Positions 36,228 to 45,817 of a DNA stretch of 64,000 nucleotides are shown one piece after another; position 1 is the stretch's first letter, and each line of letters starts with the position of its first letter. Position numbers and translations under genes: made by a program. Source of the stretch: Sphingobacterium detergens. Lineage in GTDB: Bacteria > Bacteroidota > Bacteroidia > Sphingobacteriales > Sphingobacteriaceae. The notes under the pieces were generated by a model. The model was not told where the DNA came from, searched no databases, and saw only the letters and a list, made by a program, of their open reading frames with translations. The stretch covers positions 1 to 64,000 of the forward strand of contig NZ_RAPY01000001.1 of assembly GCF_003610355.1 (NCBI RefSeq), read 5' to 3'.

Positions 36228-37585
36228 TCGACAAAAAAGAAATTATTTCCAAATTAAAGGCAAGTACGAGTACGCACGTCAAAGTCGCCGTAGCAGATAT
36301 TGATGGCGTATTGCGAGGCAAATTTATGCACCGTGATAAGTTTATCTCTTCATTGGACAATGAATTCGGCTTTTGTTCCGTCGTGTTTGGATGGGATGTC
36401 AATGACCAAGTTTATGACAATGTGGAAATTACAGGCTGGCATACCGGTTATGGAGATTTTCCTGCCCGTATAGATGGAAATACCTTCCGAAAGATACCCT
36501 GGCAGGAGGATGTTCCATTTTTTCTGGCTGACTTTGAATCGTCACATGCTATAGATCAAAATGTGTGCCCGAGGGCGCTCTTAAAAAATATCATAGCACA
36601 GTCTGAACAGGCTGGCTACAAACCCATTTTTGCACAGGAATTTGAATGGTTCAATTTTATTAAAGGTGATATCAATGCATCACAGAACAGCTTTAAAGAA
36701 ATGACACCGATTACCTCAGGAATGTTCGGTTATTCCATCTTGCGGATGTCTGATAATTACGGGTTCTTTCGTGATCTTCTTGCGATGCTCGAACAGTTTG
36801 GTATTCCCTTGGAAGGTTTGCATACTGAGACAGGACCTGGCGTAATGGAGGCGGCGATTCAATGCAGTAATGCGCTTGAAGCTGCAGATCGGGCTATACT
36901 CTTTAAGTCAGCAGTAAAGGAGATCGGTAAAAAACATGGTATTGTCGCTAGCTTTATGGCCAAGCAGACGAAAGAACTACCGGGCTGTAGCGGTCACGTA
37001 CATCAGAGCCTCTGGGACCTAAAAAAAGAAAAAAATCTATTTTATGATGCCGACGATCAGTTGGGCATGAGTGAACTGATGAAGCAATTTCTTGCTGGAC
37101 AACTGTATTGTCTGCGGGATATTCTACCCTTATTTGCACCAACTGTTAACAGCTATAAAAGACTCACGGAGGGCGCTTGGGCCCCTACGACTTTAACCTG
37201 GGGGATAGACAATAGGACTACGGCCCTGCGGGTCATCGATGGTGGACCAAAGGCTACACGTATTGAACATCGGGTGGTTGGTTCGGATGTTAATCCATAC
37301 CTCGCCATAGCGGCTTGTCTAGCGAGTGGACTTTACGGTATCAAGCATAAACTATCCTTGGACAATCCGTATACTGTAGGTAATGGTTATAAAGATTTGC
37401 AACATGGCGTTTTACCAAGAAATCTCTATGAAGCTACGAACCGGATGGCGCAGTCTGAAATAGCATCAGAATTGTTCGGTGAAAAGTTTGTTGACCACTT
37501 CTGTAAATCCAGGTTATGGGAATGGCGGCAGTTTTCAGAACAAGTAACAGATTGGGAAACAAAAAGATATTTTGAAATTATTTAA
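36224..37585 (+). CDS. Glutamine-synthetase family ligase, PuuA/gamma-glutamylethanolamide-synthetase type
   Basis: 453 residues, the full GS length. GS motifs: ADIDGVLRGK near the N-terminus, EFEWF metal Glu pair, ETGPGVMEAAI, SGHVHQSLWD, and APTTLTWGIDNRTTALRV. True GS has NRSA..RIP in this last position; NRTTALRV and the divergent ammonia-site surroundings suggest an amine, not ammonia, as acceptor. Such enzymes (PuuA, GlnA4, IpuC) make gamma-glutamyl amides with ATP. Between an ethanolamine carrier and an alcohol dehydrogenase, gamma-glutamylethanolamide is the likely product. That assignment is inference from context. Confidence 0.85.
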   Translation: MIDKKEIISKLKASTSTHVKVAVADIDGVLRGKFMHRDKFISSLDNEFGFCSVVFGWDVNDQVYDNVEITGWHTGYGDFPARIDGNTFRKIPWQEDVPFFLADFESSHAIDQNVCPRALLKNIIAQSEQAGYKPIFAQEFEWFNFIKGDINASQNSFKEMTPITSGMFGYSILRMSDNYGFFRDLLAMLEQFGIPLEGLHTETGPGVMEAAIQCSNALEAADRAILFKSAVKEIGKKHGIVASFMAKQTKELPGCSGHVHQSLWDLKKEKNLFYDADDQLGMSELMKQFLAGQLYCLRDILPLFAPTVNSYKRLTEGAWAPTTLTWGIDNRTTALRVIDGGPKATRIEHRVVGSDVNPYLAIAACLASGLYGIKHKLSLDNPYTVGNGYKDLQHGVLPRNLYEATNRMAQSEIASELFGEKFVDHFCKSRLWEWRQFSEQVTDWETKRYFEII

Positions 37586-37592
37586 CTGCAAG

Positions 37593-38741
37593 ATGGATAC
37601 AGATAAAATTTATGGTTTTAATTTTCCGACACCGATTCGTTTTGGTGCAGGAGCGATCAATGAATTACCGGATTACCTATTGCGCAATGGTCTTAACCGC
37701 CCTTTATTGGTAACGGATCCAACTATTGCCGAACTTCCTTTTTTTAAGGAAATCCAGCGTAAATTGACGGGCAGAGGGATAGACGTGATTGTGTTTCATG
37801 ATTTGCACAAAAACCCGGTTAAATCCGATGTGCTGCAAGGTGGGGATGTCTATCGGGGGAACAATAGGGATTCCATCATCGGTGTTGGAGGTGGAGCCGC
37901 ACTTGATGTTGCGCGTGCAATAGCACTGCGTGCACATCATCATCGTGATCTCTTTGACTACGACGATCTTATCGGTGGAGATATTTATGTAACCAATGAG
38001 ATCCCACATCTAATCACTGTACCCACTACAGCAGGTACTGGAAGTGAGGTTGGTCGTAGTGCTATTATTTCCGAAGACGAAACCAAAAAGAAACGTATTT
38101 TGTTCAGCCCTAGGCTGATGGCCAAAATAGTCTTTGCGGATCCGCTCCTCACGATGGATCTTCCGGCATTCGTCACAGCAGCTACAGGAATGGATGCGCT
38201 CACACACAATATGGAAGCTTATTTAGCAAAAGGATATCATCCGATGTGTGATGGTATAGCGTTAGAGGGAATGGCGATGGTGGCAGCAGCTATTGAAAAG
38301 GCAACCAAGGAATCTGATTTACAGTCTCGTTCGAAGATGCTTTTGGCCTCACTCATGGGGGCCGTGGCTTTTCAAAAGGGGCTGGGTATTGTCCATAGTC
38401 TGGCACATCCTCTTTCCTCGTTGTTAGACACTCATCATGGACTTGCCAACGCTATTAATCTACCTTACGGTATGCAATTTAACTATGCGGGATTCGAAGA
38501 TCGTTTTGATAAAATGGCAGTAGCGCTCGGTATTGGCAATAACGATGGCGATAAAGTCGTGGACTATTTATTTGAACTGAATACGCGCCTGGATTTACCT
38601 AGCCGTTTATCATCCATAGGTGTGCAAAAGCAACATCTTGCACCATTGTCGGAACTTGCATACGCGGATTTCTGTCATCCTTCAAATCCGAAGCCGGTGA
38701 CAACAGAAGACTTTCTTGCTATTTATGAAACAGCATTCTAA
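37593..38741 (+). CDS. Iron-containing (type III) alcohol dehydrogenase
   Basis: 382 residues from the ATG at 37593. Nucleotide-binding motif IIGVGGGAALDVARAIA, TTAGTGSEVG, and the metal ligands in the segments DALTHNMEAYL, GIVHSLAHPLSS and LDTHHGLANAI. It would oxidise a primary alcohol with NAD. In this operon the alcohol group of a gamma-glutamylated amino alcohol is the sensible substrate, giving the aldehyde for the dehydrogenase downstream. The gap from the ligase is 7 bases and the gap to the hydrolase is 12. Confidence 0.92.
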   Translation: MDTDKIYGFNFPTPIRFGAGAINELPDYLLRNGLNRPLLVTDPTIAELPFFKEIQRKLTGRGIDVIVFHDLHKNPVKSDVLQGGDVYRGNNRDSIIGVGGGAALDVARAIALRAHHHRDLFDYDDLIGGDIYVTNEIPHLITVPTTAGTGSEVGRSAIISEDETKKKRILFSPRLMAKIVFADPLLTMDLPAFVTAATGMDALTHNMEAYLAKGYHPMCDGIALEGMAMVAAAIEKATKESDLQSRSKMLLASLMGAVAFQKGLGIVHSLAHPLSSLLDTHHGLANAINLPYGMQFNYAGFEDRFDKMAVALGIGNNDGDKVVDYLFELNTRLDLPSRLSSIGVQKQHLAPLSELAYADFCHPSNPKPVTTEDFLAIYETAF

Positions 38742-38753
38742 TAAAAAAATAGT

Positions 38754-39503
38754 ATGATCAAAATTGGTATAAGCGCCTGCTTCTTTTATCCTGACAAGGA
38801 ACGTACTGTCTTTGGTCCTAAATCACTGAGCTATATGGAAAATGATATGGCCCGTTGGATAGGGAAAAAAGGTGTACTTCCGGTGCTGCTTCCCGATTTA
38901 GAAGGGGAGCTGTTGACGGATATTATTGATCAGATGGATGGTATCATCCTTCAAGGGGGGAGCGATATTGCTCCAGCGCAATACGGTGAGGATCCCATAG
39001 GGAAGTGGAGAGGAGACGCTTACCGGGATCAGTATGAACTAAAGATATTGGATTATGCGATCAGGAAGGAGAAGCCCATATTGGGTATCTGCCGGGGATT
39101 TCAATTGATGAATGTCTATTTTGGGGGTTCACTTTATCAGGATATTCCTTCACAGATACCTGGAGCAGGAGCCCATCGGTCGGCAGAATTATACGATACG
39201 ATTAATCATCCCATAAACTTTGTACCTGGAACCTTGCTTGGGGATTTGTATGGGCATATCTCTAATCCTAAGGTAAACACCGTACATCATCAGGCGGTCA
39301 AACAGCTTGGACAAGATTTGGAAGTATACGCTCATTCGGATGATGGTTTTATCGAGGCATTTGGATATACCAAAGCAGCTCCAGGTAAAGTGATGGGTGT
39401 ACAATGGCATCCGGAGTTTTCTGCTACGCAAGCCGGAGAACTGTTGGATGAAGAATTGATTTTTAATGTTTTTCTAGAACATGCAAAACAACATAGAAAT
39501 TAG
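38754..39503 (+). CDS. Gamma-glutamyl hydrolase, PuuD-like (peptidase C26)
   Basis: 249 residues. Class I glutamine-amidotransferase fold: the nucleophile Cys sits in ILGICRGFQLMNVYFGG, and the catalytic His-Glu in VQWHPEF. DGIILQGGSDIAP is typical of the PuuD branch, which cleaves gamma-glutamyl-GABA. Here it would release the oxidised product (glycine from gamma-glutamylglycine) and regenerate glutamate, the last step of the route. Its 3' end overlaps the aldehyde dehydrogenase start by 23 bases. Confidence 0.9.
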   Translation: MIKIGISACFFYPDKERTVFGPKSLSYMENDMARWIGKKGVLPVLLPDLEGELLTDIIDQMDGIILQGGSDIAPAQYGEDPIGKWRGDAYRDQYELKILDYAIRKEKPILGICRGFQLMNVYFGGSLYQDIPSQIPGAGAHRSAELYDTINHPINFVPGTLLGDLYGHISNPKVNTVHHQAVKQLGQDLEVYAHSDDGFIEAFGYTKAAPGKVMGVQWHPEFSATQAGELLDEELIFNVFLEHAKQHRN

Positions 39504-40857
39504 AAACCCCGCTACGGGGGAGGTAGATGCTGTGATCCCTGTTATCACAGCATCCGAATTAGATACAGCGGTCGCTCTTTTAAAAAAAGGACAACTTTCT
39601 TGGGCAAAAGTGCCATTACAACAACGTTTAGACTGCATAATTGCGTTTGGACAGTTAATTCTGGCCAATAAACAAGAACTTGCCGAAATACTGACGAAGG
39701 AAACGGGAAAACCTATTACCCAGTCGCTAAACGAAATTGTGGGGGCGCAGAACCGTATCGAACATCTTCGGACAAATGCGGTTAAATGGCTTTCCGAGGA
39801 ACTCATTACAACAACTGGGGCAACCCACGAAAAGATTGTGTATGAACCACTGGGGCTGATCGCCAATATTTCCGCATGGAATTTCCCTTATAATGTTGGG
39901 TTTAATGTATTTCTGTATGCACTTGTAGCTGGCAATGCCGTGCTTTATAAGCCATCGGAGTTTGCTACTGGTACAGGTATACAGTTTGAGAAATACCTGT
40001 ATCAAGCGGGTATTCCCCAAGATGTATTCAAATGTGTTGTCGGAGACGCTGAGATTGGCCAGCAATTATTGGAGCTACCTCTGGATGGCTATTTTTTTAC
40101 AGGGTCATATAAGACTGGTCTCCATATTGCGACCACAGTAGCGCATAAATTAGTTCCCGTCCAATTGGAACTAGGAGGGAAGGATCCGCTGTATGTTGCC
40201 GATGATATCGTAGATATTAAGAAAGCCGCCATTTCAGCAGCAGAAGGTGCATTTTACAACAATGGACAAAGCTGTTGTGCTGTTGAGCGGATTTATGTCT
40301 CGGACAAGATATACGATCAGTTTGTTGAAGCTTTTGTTGAAGAAGTAGCCTCTTATACCATTGGAGATCCGATGAAGCAAGATGTATTTATCGGGCCACT
40401 AACCAGAGCCGCTCAGCTGACTGTGCTTGATGCCCAAGTAAAAGACGCGCTTGCAAAGGGAGCAATCTTGCGCCTGGGGGGGCATACACTGGAAGATACA
40501 GGTTATTACTATGCACCTACAGTTTTTGAGCATTGCAATCACGACATGGAATTGATGAGGGAGGAGAGTTTCGGCCCGTTGATCGGCATCCAAAAGGTGA
40601 CTTCAGATGATGAGGCGATCCATCTAATGCAGGATACCACCTATGGCCTGACTGCAGCCGTATTTTCAGCTGATCAGGATAGGGCCATGGCAATACTGGA
40701 AAAAATGAACACGGGAACAGTGTATTGGAATTGCTGTGATCGGGTAAGTCCCAACGTCCCTTGGTCTGGACGAAAAAACTCAGGGCTGGGATCAACCCTA
40801 TCTGCGCAGGGAATCCGCGCTTTTGTTCAGCCCAAAGCATACCATCTGCGACCATAG
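39481..40857 (+). CDS. NAD(P)-dependent aldehyde dehydrogenase
   Basis: 458 residues. ALDH features: SAWNFPYNVGF, LELGGKDP with the general-base Glu, and the catalytic Cys in FYNNGQSCCAVER, where two Cys are adjacent. It resembles succinate-semialdehyde dehydrogenases. In the operon it would oxidise the gamma-glutamyl aldehyde from the iron dehydrogenase. Start at 39481 lies inside the hydrolase gene, which suggests coupled translation. A hairpin at 40945-40993 closes the operon. Confidence 0.92.
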   Translation: MQNNIEIRNPATGEVDAVIPVITASELDTAVALLKKGQLSWAKVPLQQRLDCIIAFGQLILANKQELAEILTKETGKPITQSLNEIVGAQNRIEHLRTNAVKWLSEELITTTGATHEKIVYEPLGLIANISAWNFPYNVGFNVFLYALVAGNAVLYKPSEFATGTGIQFEKYLYQAGIPQDVFKCVVGDAEIGQQLLELPLDGYFFTGSYKTGLHIATTVAHKLVPVQLELGGKDPLYVADDIVDIKKAAISAAEGAFYNNGQSCCAVERIYVSDKIYDQFVEAFVEEVASYTIGDPMKQDVFIGPLTRAAQLTVLDAQVKDALAKGAILRLGGHTLEDTGYYYAPTVFEHCNHDMELMREESFGPLIGIQKVTSDDEAIHLMQDTTYGLTAAVFSADQDRAMAILEKMNTGTVYWNCCDRVSPNVPWSGRKNSGLGSTLSAQGIRAFVQPKAYHLRP

Positions 40858-40944
40858 TTTTTTGTCTAAAGATCGTTTGTAGGGAATTGATTCCCTAATT
40901 TCAAGGTTTTAAGCCGTTTTTTGAAAAAACGTCTGTTTATTTCT

Positions 40945-40993
40945 GTAAGGTTTAATACTGTCGTCTATGACATCGTATTAAACCTTACTTTTT
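40945..40993. terminator. Bidirectional terminator with 14-bp stem
   Basis: Perfect 14-bp arms (40945-40958 and 40975-40988), 16-nt loop, then CTTTTTA. It ends the five-gene operon. The right arm contains the stop codon (40978-40980) of the convergent metallophosphoesterase gene. Confidence 0.75.
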
Positions 40994-42240
40994 AAATGGA
41001 ATATCGTGATCTCAGGTAATATTCCCACTCGACTGGGGTAATCCAGGTAGCCGAAACCTACATTCACATAAAGTGATTGATGTTTTTCCTGATACAGACC
41101 GGCCCATTCACGATAGGCATATTTAATTGGGCTCCATTGATAATCTGGATTGCTAAAGCCGAATTGCCCCCCATGTGTGTGTCCACTAAAGGTGACATCG
41201 ATCATCGGATATTTTGGTAATACCTCAGCCCTCCAATGTGACGGGTCATGTGAAAGGAGGAAGTTGATAGGTGAAGAAGGATCAACCTTGGACATGGCCA
41301 GATCGAGATCACCATAGTTGTGCGGGTTGTTCGCCCCCCAGTTCTCTACACCTACAAGCGTGATTTTTTCATTATTTACGACAATCTCCTTCGACTCGTT
41401 TAACAGGAGCTGCCAGCCAAGTTTGCGATGGATATCTTTTACATTGCTCAGGTTCTGCTGTTTGGTCAACTTACGCTTATTGTTGAAATGGAACCTATTA
41501 AAATGATAGTCCCCATAGTCGTGATTTCCCAAAATAGAAAATACACCCAAGGGGGCCGTTAATTTATCAAATATGGAGAGGTAGTCATCCATCTCATGGG
41601 CAAAGTCATTCACCAGGTCTCCTGTAAAGAAAATGATATCTGGCTTTTGTGAAAGCAATAGGCTTATACCCTTTTTTACGGCATTTAAATTATAAAGACT
41701 GCCAGCGTGTATGTCAGAAATCTGAGCGATGATCTTGCCCTCGAACGATTTTGGAAGATCGGGTAAAATCAAATTGACCTGTTTGATTTGGTAATCATAG
41801 AGATTGGATATAAAACCACGGGTTAAAGCGACTAAAGGGATACTACTTAACAAAAGACCACTTTTGATAATGAAATCAGATCTTCCTATGGTCTTTTTAT
41901 TTGCATCTGGTATTGTGTTATCGTTTGTTAGTCGTCTGCCAATATTTCTAAAAAATATCGAAAGTATATCCACGCCGATGGAGAAAAGAAGGATTGTCTT
42001 TGCAAGCAATAATGAAATAGGGAAGAACATGAAACAAGCGGCGAAAAAATTGTTCCACTCGAAAAATAAATTCAAGAATATGCAGACATAAGAGAAAATA
42101 CTCAATAACCACCAGATTACATTTGCGGTTAATGGTTGTGATTTCCATACGGCCAGTCTGCGTAACCTTAAATATATTAAAATATCAAAAAGAAGAAATA
42201 TAAAGATGATTTTTAAGAAAGTGTATAGCTGTGGGATCAT
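40978..42240 (-). CDS. Membrane-anchored metallophosphoesterase
   Basis: 420 residues from the ATG at 42240; a longer frame starts at 42282. About four hydrophobic helices in the first 130 residues, one at 146-160, then a calcineurin-like phosphoesterase domain: ISDIHAG, TGDLVND, GNHDYG, LLSHDPSHW and SGHTHGGQ supply the two-metal site. The YkuE/YaeI-type layout suggests a phosphodiesterase on the outer face of the inner membrane, possibly acting on lipids or UDP-sugars. Substrate unknown. Its last codons lie inside a terminator hairpin. Confidence 0.88.
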   Translation of the reverse strand: MIPQLYTFLKIIFIFLLFDILIYLRLRRLAVWKSQPLTANVIWWLLSIFSYVCIFLNLFFEWNNFFAACFMFFPISLLLAKTILLFSIGVDILSIFFRNIGRRLTNDNTIPDANKKTIGRSDFIIKSGLLLSSIPLVALTRGFISNLYDYQIKQVNLILPDLPKSFEGKIIAQISDIHAGSLYNLNAVKKGISLLLSQKPDIIFFTGDLVNDFAHEMDDYLSIFDKLTAPLGVFSILGNHDYGDYHFNRFHFNNKRKLTKQQNLSNVKDIHRKLGWQLLLNESKEIVVNNEKITLVGVENWGANNPHNYGDLDLAMSKVDPSSPINFLLSHDPSHWRAEVLPKYPMIDVTFSGHTHGGQFGFSNPDYQWSPIKYAYREWAGLYQEKHQSLYVNVGFGYLDYPSRVGILPEITIFHLKSKV

Positions 42241-42335
42241 ATAAAAGTTTGTTTGTCTGAACCAAATCTTGCCATAGGGCAAGCGTCTTGACTAAATAAA
42301 TTATTTATCTTGTATTCTTGTTAAAAATAGTAAAT

Positions 42336-42704
42336 ATGAACACAAAATTTGAAGCTGGGATTAATATTGCCATAAAAATTCCCAAAAATAAATATGAAAA
42401 GACGGTAGCTTTTTACAGGGATATTCTGAAATTGGATGTCGAGGAGAAGCCGATCGATAATCCAACAGTCTCCAGGACACATGAGGTGAAATTTGGGCAC
42501 AATATTATTTGGCTGGATTGTGTAGATAACTACACCCATTCCGAAACTTGGTTGCAGCTTACTGTTCCGAATGTTGCTGAAGCGACCGATTATCTATTGT
42601 CAAGTGGGGTGGAAACCTGTGACGAAATTGAGGAACTTCCGGAAAATATGCATTGGATTACCGACCCTGCTGGTACCGTGTTCAATTTGCAGCAAAAGCG
42701 ATAA
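42336..42704 (+). CDS. VOC/glyoxalase-superfamily protein
   Basis: 122 residues from the ATG at 42336. beta-alpha-beta-beta-beta modules of the vicinal oxygen chelate fold: VAFYRDILKLDVEE, EVKFGHNIIWLDCVDNY, and a final WITDPAGTVFNLQQK. The closing DPAGTVFNL matches the usual DPxGN strand. No clear metal triad can be assigned, so the function is open. Single gene, divergent from the metallophosphoesterase. Confidence 0.75.
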   Translation: MNTKFEAGINIAIKIPKNKYEKTVAFYRDILKLDVEEKPIDNPTVSRTHEVKFGHNIIWLDCVDNYTHSETWLQLTVPNVAEATDYLLSSGVETCDEIEELPENMHWITDPAGTVFNLQQKR

Positions 42705-42738
42705 AATGCTGATTTCAGGCTATGTTGTTAGCATCAGT

Positions 42739-43380
42739 TTATTCTTGGTGTTCAGCAATAGCGCTGTTTCCCAGCAGGTGAAAGTGTGATAACATTACTA
42801 TAGGTACTATGATTGTTGGAAGCAAGACATAAGGAAACTGTAATACAGCAATATTAGGTTGATCAAATGCTATTGACTGTAAAGGTAATGGTGATGATAA
42901 TATACCAATGACCACAACAGCTAGTAGTGAACAGATACCCAAAATATTCCATGCTTTGAAAAATGCAGATGTTAGTATTTTTGGATTGAAGCTACTAAAG
43001 ATTAAAAATAGAACGGCAGTAATGCCGAAAAATAGATCATAGTTCCAACCCAAAAATGTCATTTCTATAGGCAGCATTTTATGCTTAAAAAGTTGAAAAA
43101 TAATGAATTCAATAGGGAGTCTGATGATATGGATACCAAGCAGATAATAAGCGTTCAAGCTTAAATTTTTTGATAATCTATAGTAACTGATACTCAGTAA
43201 GAGCGCGCTCACCAAGACAAGTACAAAAGTAGGTGGGAAAATCAGAAAAATATTAAGGGATGACACCGCTGAGAGTGCAAATGCCCATATCGCAATAGGA
43301 ATCACCACCATTTTATTGGGAGAAGCGAGTCCAAATAAAATGAGGCATGCTAAAGTGGAAACGGAAAAAACAACAGGCAT
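42739..43380 (-). CDS. Hypothetical polytopic membrane protein
   Basis: 213 residues with about seven hydrophobic helices (5-20, 24-42, 47-65, 78-92, 112-129, 142-162, 180-198). No motif known to me. The protein ends in a short tail with HLLGNSAIAEHQE. The ATG at 43380 directly precedes the first helix. It is convergent with the VOC gene, with 34 bases between the stops. Confidence 0.6.
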   Translation of the reverse strand: MPVVFSVSTLACLILFGLASPNKMVVIPIAIWAFALSAVSSLNIFLIFPPTFVLVLVSALLLSISYYRLSKNLSLNAYYLLGIHIIRLPIEFIIFQLFKHKMLPIEMTFLGWNYDLFFGITAVLFLIFSSFNPKILTSAFFKAWNILGICSLLAVVVIGILSSPLPLQSIAFDQPNIAVLQFPYVLLPTIIVPIVMLSHFHLLGNSAIAEHQE

Positions 43381-43573
43381 AGAAATGCAGATTTATGATA
43401 TAAAACTACAAGAAATTCACTTTGAAATACTTGTCCTAGGGCAAGTATTTTGACTCTCAGAAAAATTATCGTATAGTTTTACTAACCTATGCCGTTGGTC
43501 GAATCTTAAATTTAATTGATTTGACGACGAGGGTAAATCATCTTGACTTTGTCTTAATAATAAAACAGGTAAG

Positions 43574-44701
43574 ATGAAAGCAGACAAAACTATTCTATGT
43601 ATCGTAATATCTATTTTATTGATGGTCACTGGATGTAGAAAATCGGAAAACGCCATTCAGGAAGATCATATTGCTACTCAACAGATAGATTCCTATTTGA
43701 GTTCATTGATTGATACGGCGGGTATTCCAGGAATTGCGATAGCACTTACAAATGGGCAAGATGTTATATACGCGAAAGGATTTGGGTTTGCTAATATACA
43801 GGCTAAAGAGAAACTTACTCCTTCACATTTTTTTCATGTCGCCTCAATATCTAAAACATTTACAGCAACTGCCGTTATGCAATTAGCTGAGCAAGGAAAA
43901 CTTGATATCAACAGGCCCTTAATTCATTACTTACCGTATTTTAAAATGAAAGATCCGCGGTATAGAAAAATTACTATAAAACAAATGCTCAATCATACTT
44001 CGGGTATCCCAGATGTTACAGATTATGAATGGGAAAAAGCGGAATCAGACGAAGGGGCACTAGAACGGTATACACGGAGCTTGGCTGATTCTATATTGAT
44101 GTATGATCCGGGCTCAGGTTTTAATTACAGCAACATTGCCTTTGATGTATTAGGAGATGTGGTCGCTAAAGTTTCTGGTGTATCATTTGAAAAGTATGAA
44201 GAAGAAAATATTCTAGTCCCTCTTGACATGGACAAAAGCAATTTTTATTACCCTAAGATGAGTAAGGATTTGCAGACCGTGCCCTATACGGGCAGCTCAC
44301 AGTCCATAAGTATGGTATATCCCTATAATCGGAAACATGCACCTAGTTCCACATTAACTTCAAATGTATTAGAGCTTTCACATTGGGCAATTGCAAATAT
44401 GTATGAAGGAAGATATAAAAATAGACAAATTATCACACCGTCCACTTTTAAGGCAATGACAAGCCCTTCTGTGACTGTTGATCCGGCTCAGGGATTATCA
44501 GTGGGACTATGCTGGTTTATTTATCCCTATAGAGGCTATGTAAATTATGTCCATGAGGGAGGAGATATTGGCTATAGGAGCATACTCTCGTTAATTCCCG
44601 AAAAGAAACTAGGCGTTGTTATACTTAGCAATACAGATCATATCGATATTCAACAAGTGTATTTTAAGATAGTGGATATATTATTGGCCGATAAATCATA
44701 A
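43574..44701 (+). CDS. Serine hydrolase lipoprotein, class C beta-lactamase-like
   Basis: 375 residues. Lipoprotein signal with Cys21 (VTGC). Catalytic motifs of the Beta-lactamase family: S91-x-x-K94 in HVASISKTF, the Tyr motif YSN in FNYSNIAFD, and the third box near HEGGDIGYRS. Such proteins include esterases and D-aminopeptidases; sequence alone does not show beta-lactam hydrolysis. The lipid anchor places it in the periplasm or on the outer membrane. It is convergent with the secreted alpha/beta hydrolase, 30 bases apart. Confidence 0.85.
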   Translation: MKADKTILCIVISILLMVTGCRKSENAIQEDHIATQQIDSYLSSLIDTAGIPGIAIALTNGQDVIYAKGFGFANIQAKEKLTPSHFFHVASISKTFTATAVMQLAEQGKLDINRPLIHYLPYFKMKDPRYRKITIKQMLNHTSGIPDVTDYEWEKAESDEGALERYTRSLADSILMYDPGSGFNYSNIAFDVLGDVVAKVSGVSFEKYEEENILVPLDMDKSNFYYPKMSKDLQTVPYTGSSQSISMVYPYNRKHAPSSTLTSNVLELSHWAIANMYEGRYKNRQIITPSTFKAMTSPSVTVDPAQGLSVGLCWFIYPYRGYVNYVHEGGDIGYRSILSLIPEKKLGVVILSNTDHIDIQQVYFKIVDILLADKS

Positions 44702-44731
44702 ATTTAAGTTTATAACAGGATAATAAGATGC

Positions 44732-45817
44732 CTAAAGGCTCAACCTTTTTTCTTTCAGCCATTTTGATAGGTGGTTGGCGACTTCAATATTATTGAGGTC
44801 AGAAAAGGGGAAGTGTGTATTTCCATGAATACCGGCCTCGGGAAGATGGACGACAGTGGCGTCACCCCCATGTTTATTGATTGTTGCCGCCCATATTCTG
44901 GCCATTTCTAGTCCCGAACGCCAGTGATCCATATTCCAGACTTTGCTGGGCTGTTTGGCAATATTATCTCCGTAGTAGACCACGATGGGAATTTTGGTGA
45001 GTTTTTCGAAATCTGCTAATGGAATTTCAACAGCTTTGAGCTCACCAAAAAGTCCTGTGGATTGGATTGGTTGTGGCAGTTCGCCTTTCGGAAACATGAA
45101 GCTGCTATATGGTTCAAAAGCGACAACGGCTTTAACTCGGCTGTTTTTAATTGCCGTAGACCATCCCGGGCCGCCACCTTGTGAATGCGTTACCAATATA
45201 CCAGCACCTATTTTATCAAACAATGTAGAGAGTGCTCCAGCGATCACATTACTGTCAAATGGTCCTGTATTGGGTGTCATCTGTCGATAAAATTGTTCCA
45301 GCGATGCGGTATCTCGGGGGAACTGTACATTTGGAAAATAGTCGGGATAATTGCCAATACGAAATTGTGTGAACCAAAACTGTTCGTCTGCAATAGGTTT
45401 GATAGTTGTTTCGACCATACTTCTACCCGCATCTCCACGTCTGGGCTGGTCAACTAAATATACCGGGAACATCCTGCGTAAAAAGATATTTTGAAATCCC
45501 TCTCTGCCATCGGGAGTTGTTTCCCAGGTCTTTTTTGACTGTCCTGCGCCATGTAAAAATACCAATGGATATTTTCGGGCCTTCTGGGGTATCTGGTAAT
45601 AGACATAGGCATGGTCTGCATGAAATGTCTGCCCCTGAGGAGCTAAGGCATTACTCAGCTCGAACTTCCCTTCTTCCATTTTCTTTGTTCCACCAATCGC
45701 AAAACTGCCTTGTTCTTCAATAACCATTGGCTTTTGCTTATTTTGAGCATTGGCTGATGAGAACATTGCGAGGCTTACTACTATTGTTGCCATTTTATTT
45801 GATAATGTCATTTTCAT
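44732..45817 (-). CDS. Secreted alpha/beta hydrolase
   Basis: 361 residues. Signal peptide ending near ANAQN. Alpha/beta hydrolase fold: oxyanion-hole HGAGQSKKTW, nucleophile elbow VTHSQGG, and a likely catalytic His in GIHGNTHF close to the C-terminus. Acid residue not fixed. It probably acts as an esterase or lipase in the periplasm; the substrate is unknown. Confidence 0.85.
   Translation of the reverse strand: MKMTLSNKMATIVVSLAMFSSANAQNKQKPMVIEEQGSFAIGGTKKMEEGKFELSNALAPQGQTFHADHAYVYYQIPQKARKYPLVFLHGAGQSKKTWETTPDGREGFQNIFLRRMFPVYLVDQPRRGDAGRSMVETTIKPIADEQFWFTQFRIGNYPDYFPNVQFPRDTASLEQFYRQMTPNTGPFDSNVIAGALSTLFDKIGAGILVTHSQGGGPGWSTAIKNSRVKAVVAFEPYSSFMFPKGELPQPIQSTGLFGELKAVEIPLADFEKLTKIPIVVYYGDNIAKQPSKVWNMDHWRSGLEMARIWAATINKHGGDATVVHLPEAGIHGNTHFPFSDLNNIEVANHLSKWLKEKRLSL

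Noticed and set aside
34905..40857. Ethanolamine cluster considered as a standard eut microcompartment operon
   Set aside because: No EutB/EutC, shell proteins, EutD/E-type enzymes or cobalamin genes; the gene set fits gamma-glutamylation instead.
43574..44701. Serine hydrolase considered as a class C beta-lactamase resistance gene
   Set aside because: Only the general SxxK/YxN fold motifs are visible; as a lipoprotein with a different third box it could equally be an esterase or peptidase, and no AmpR neighbour exists.
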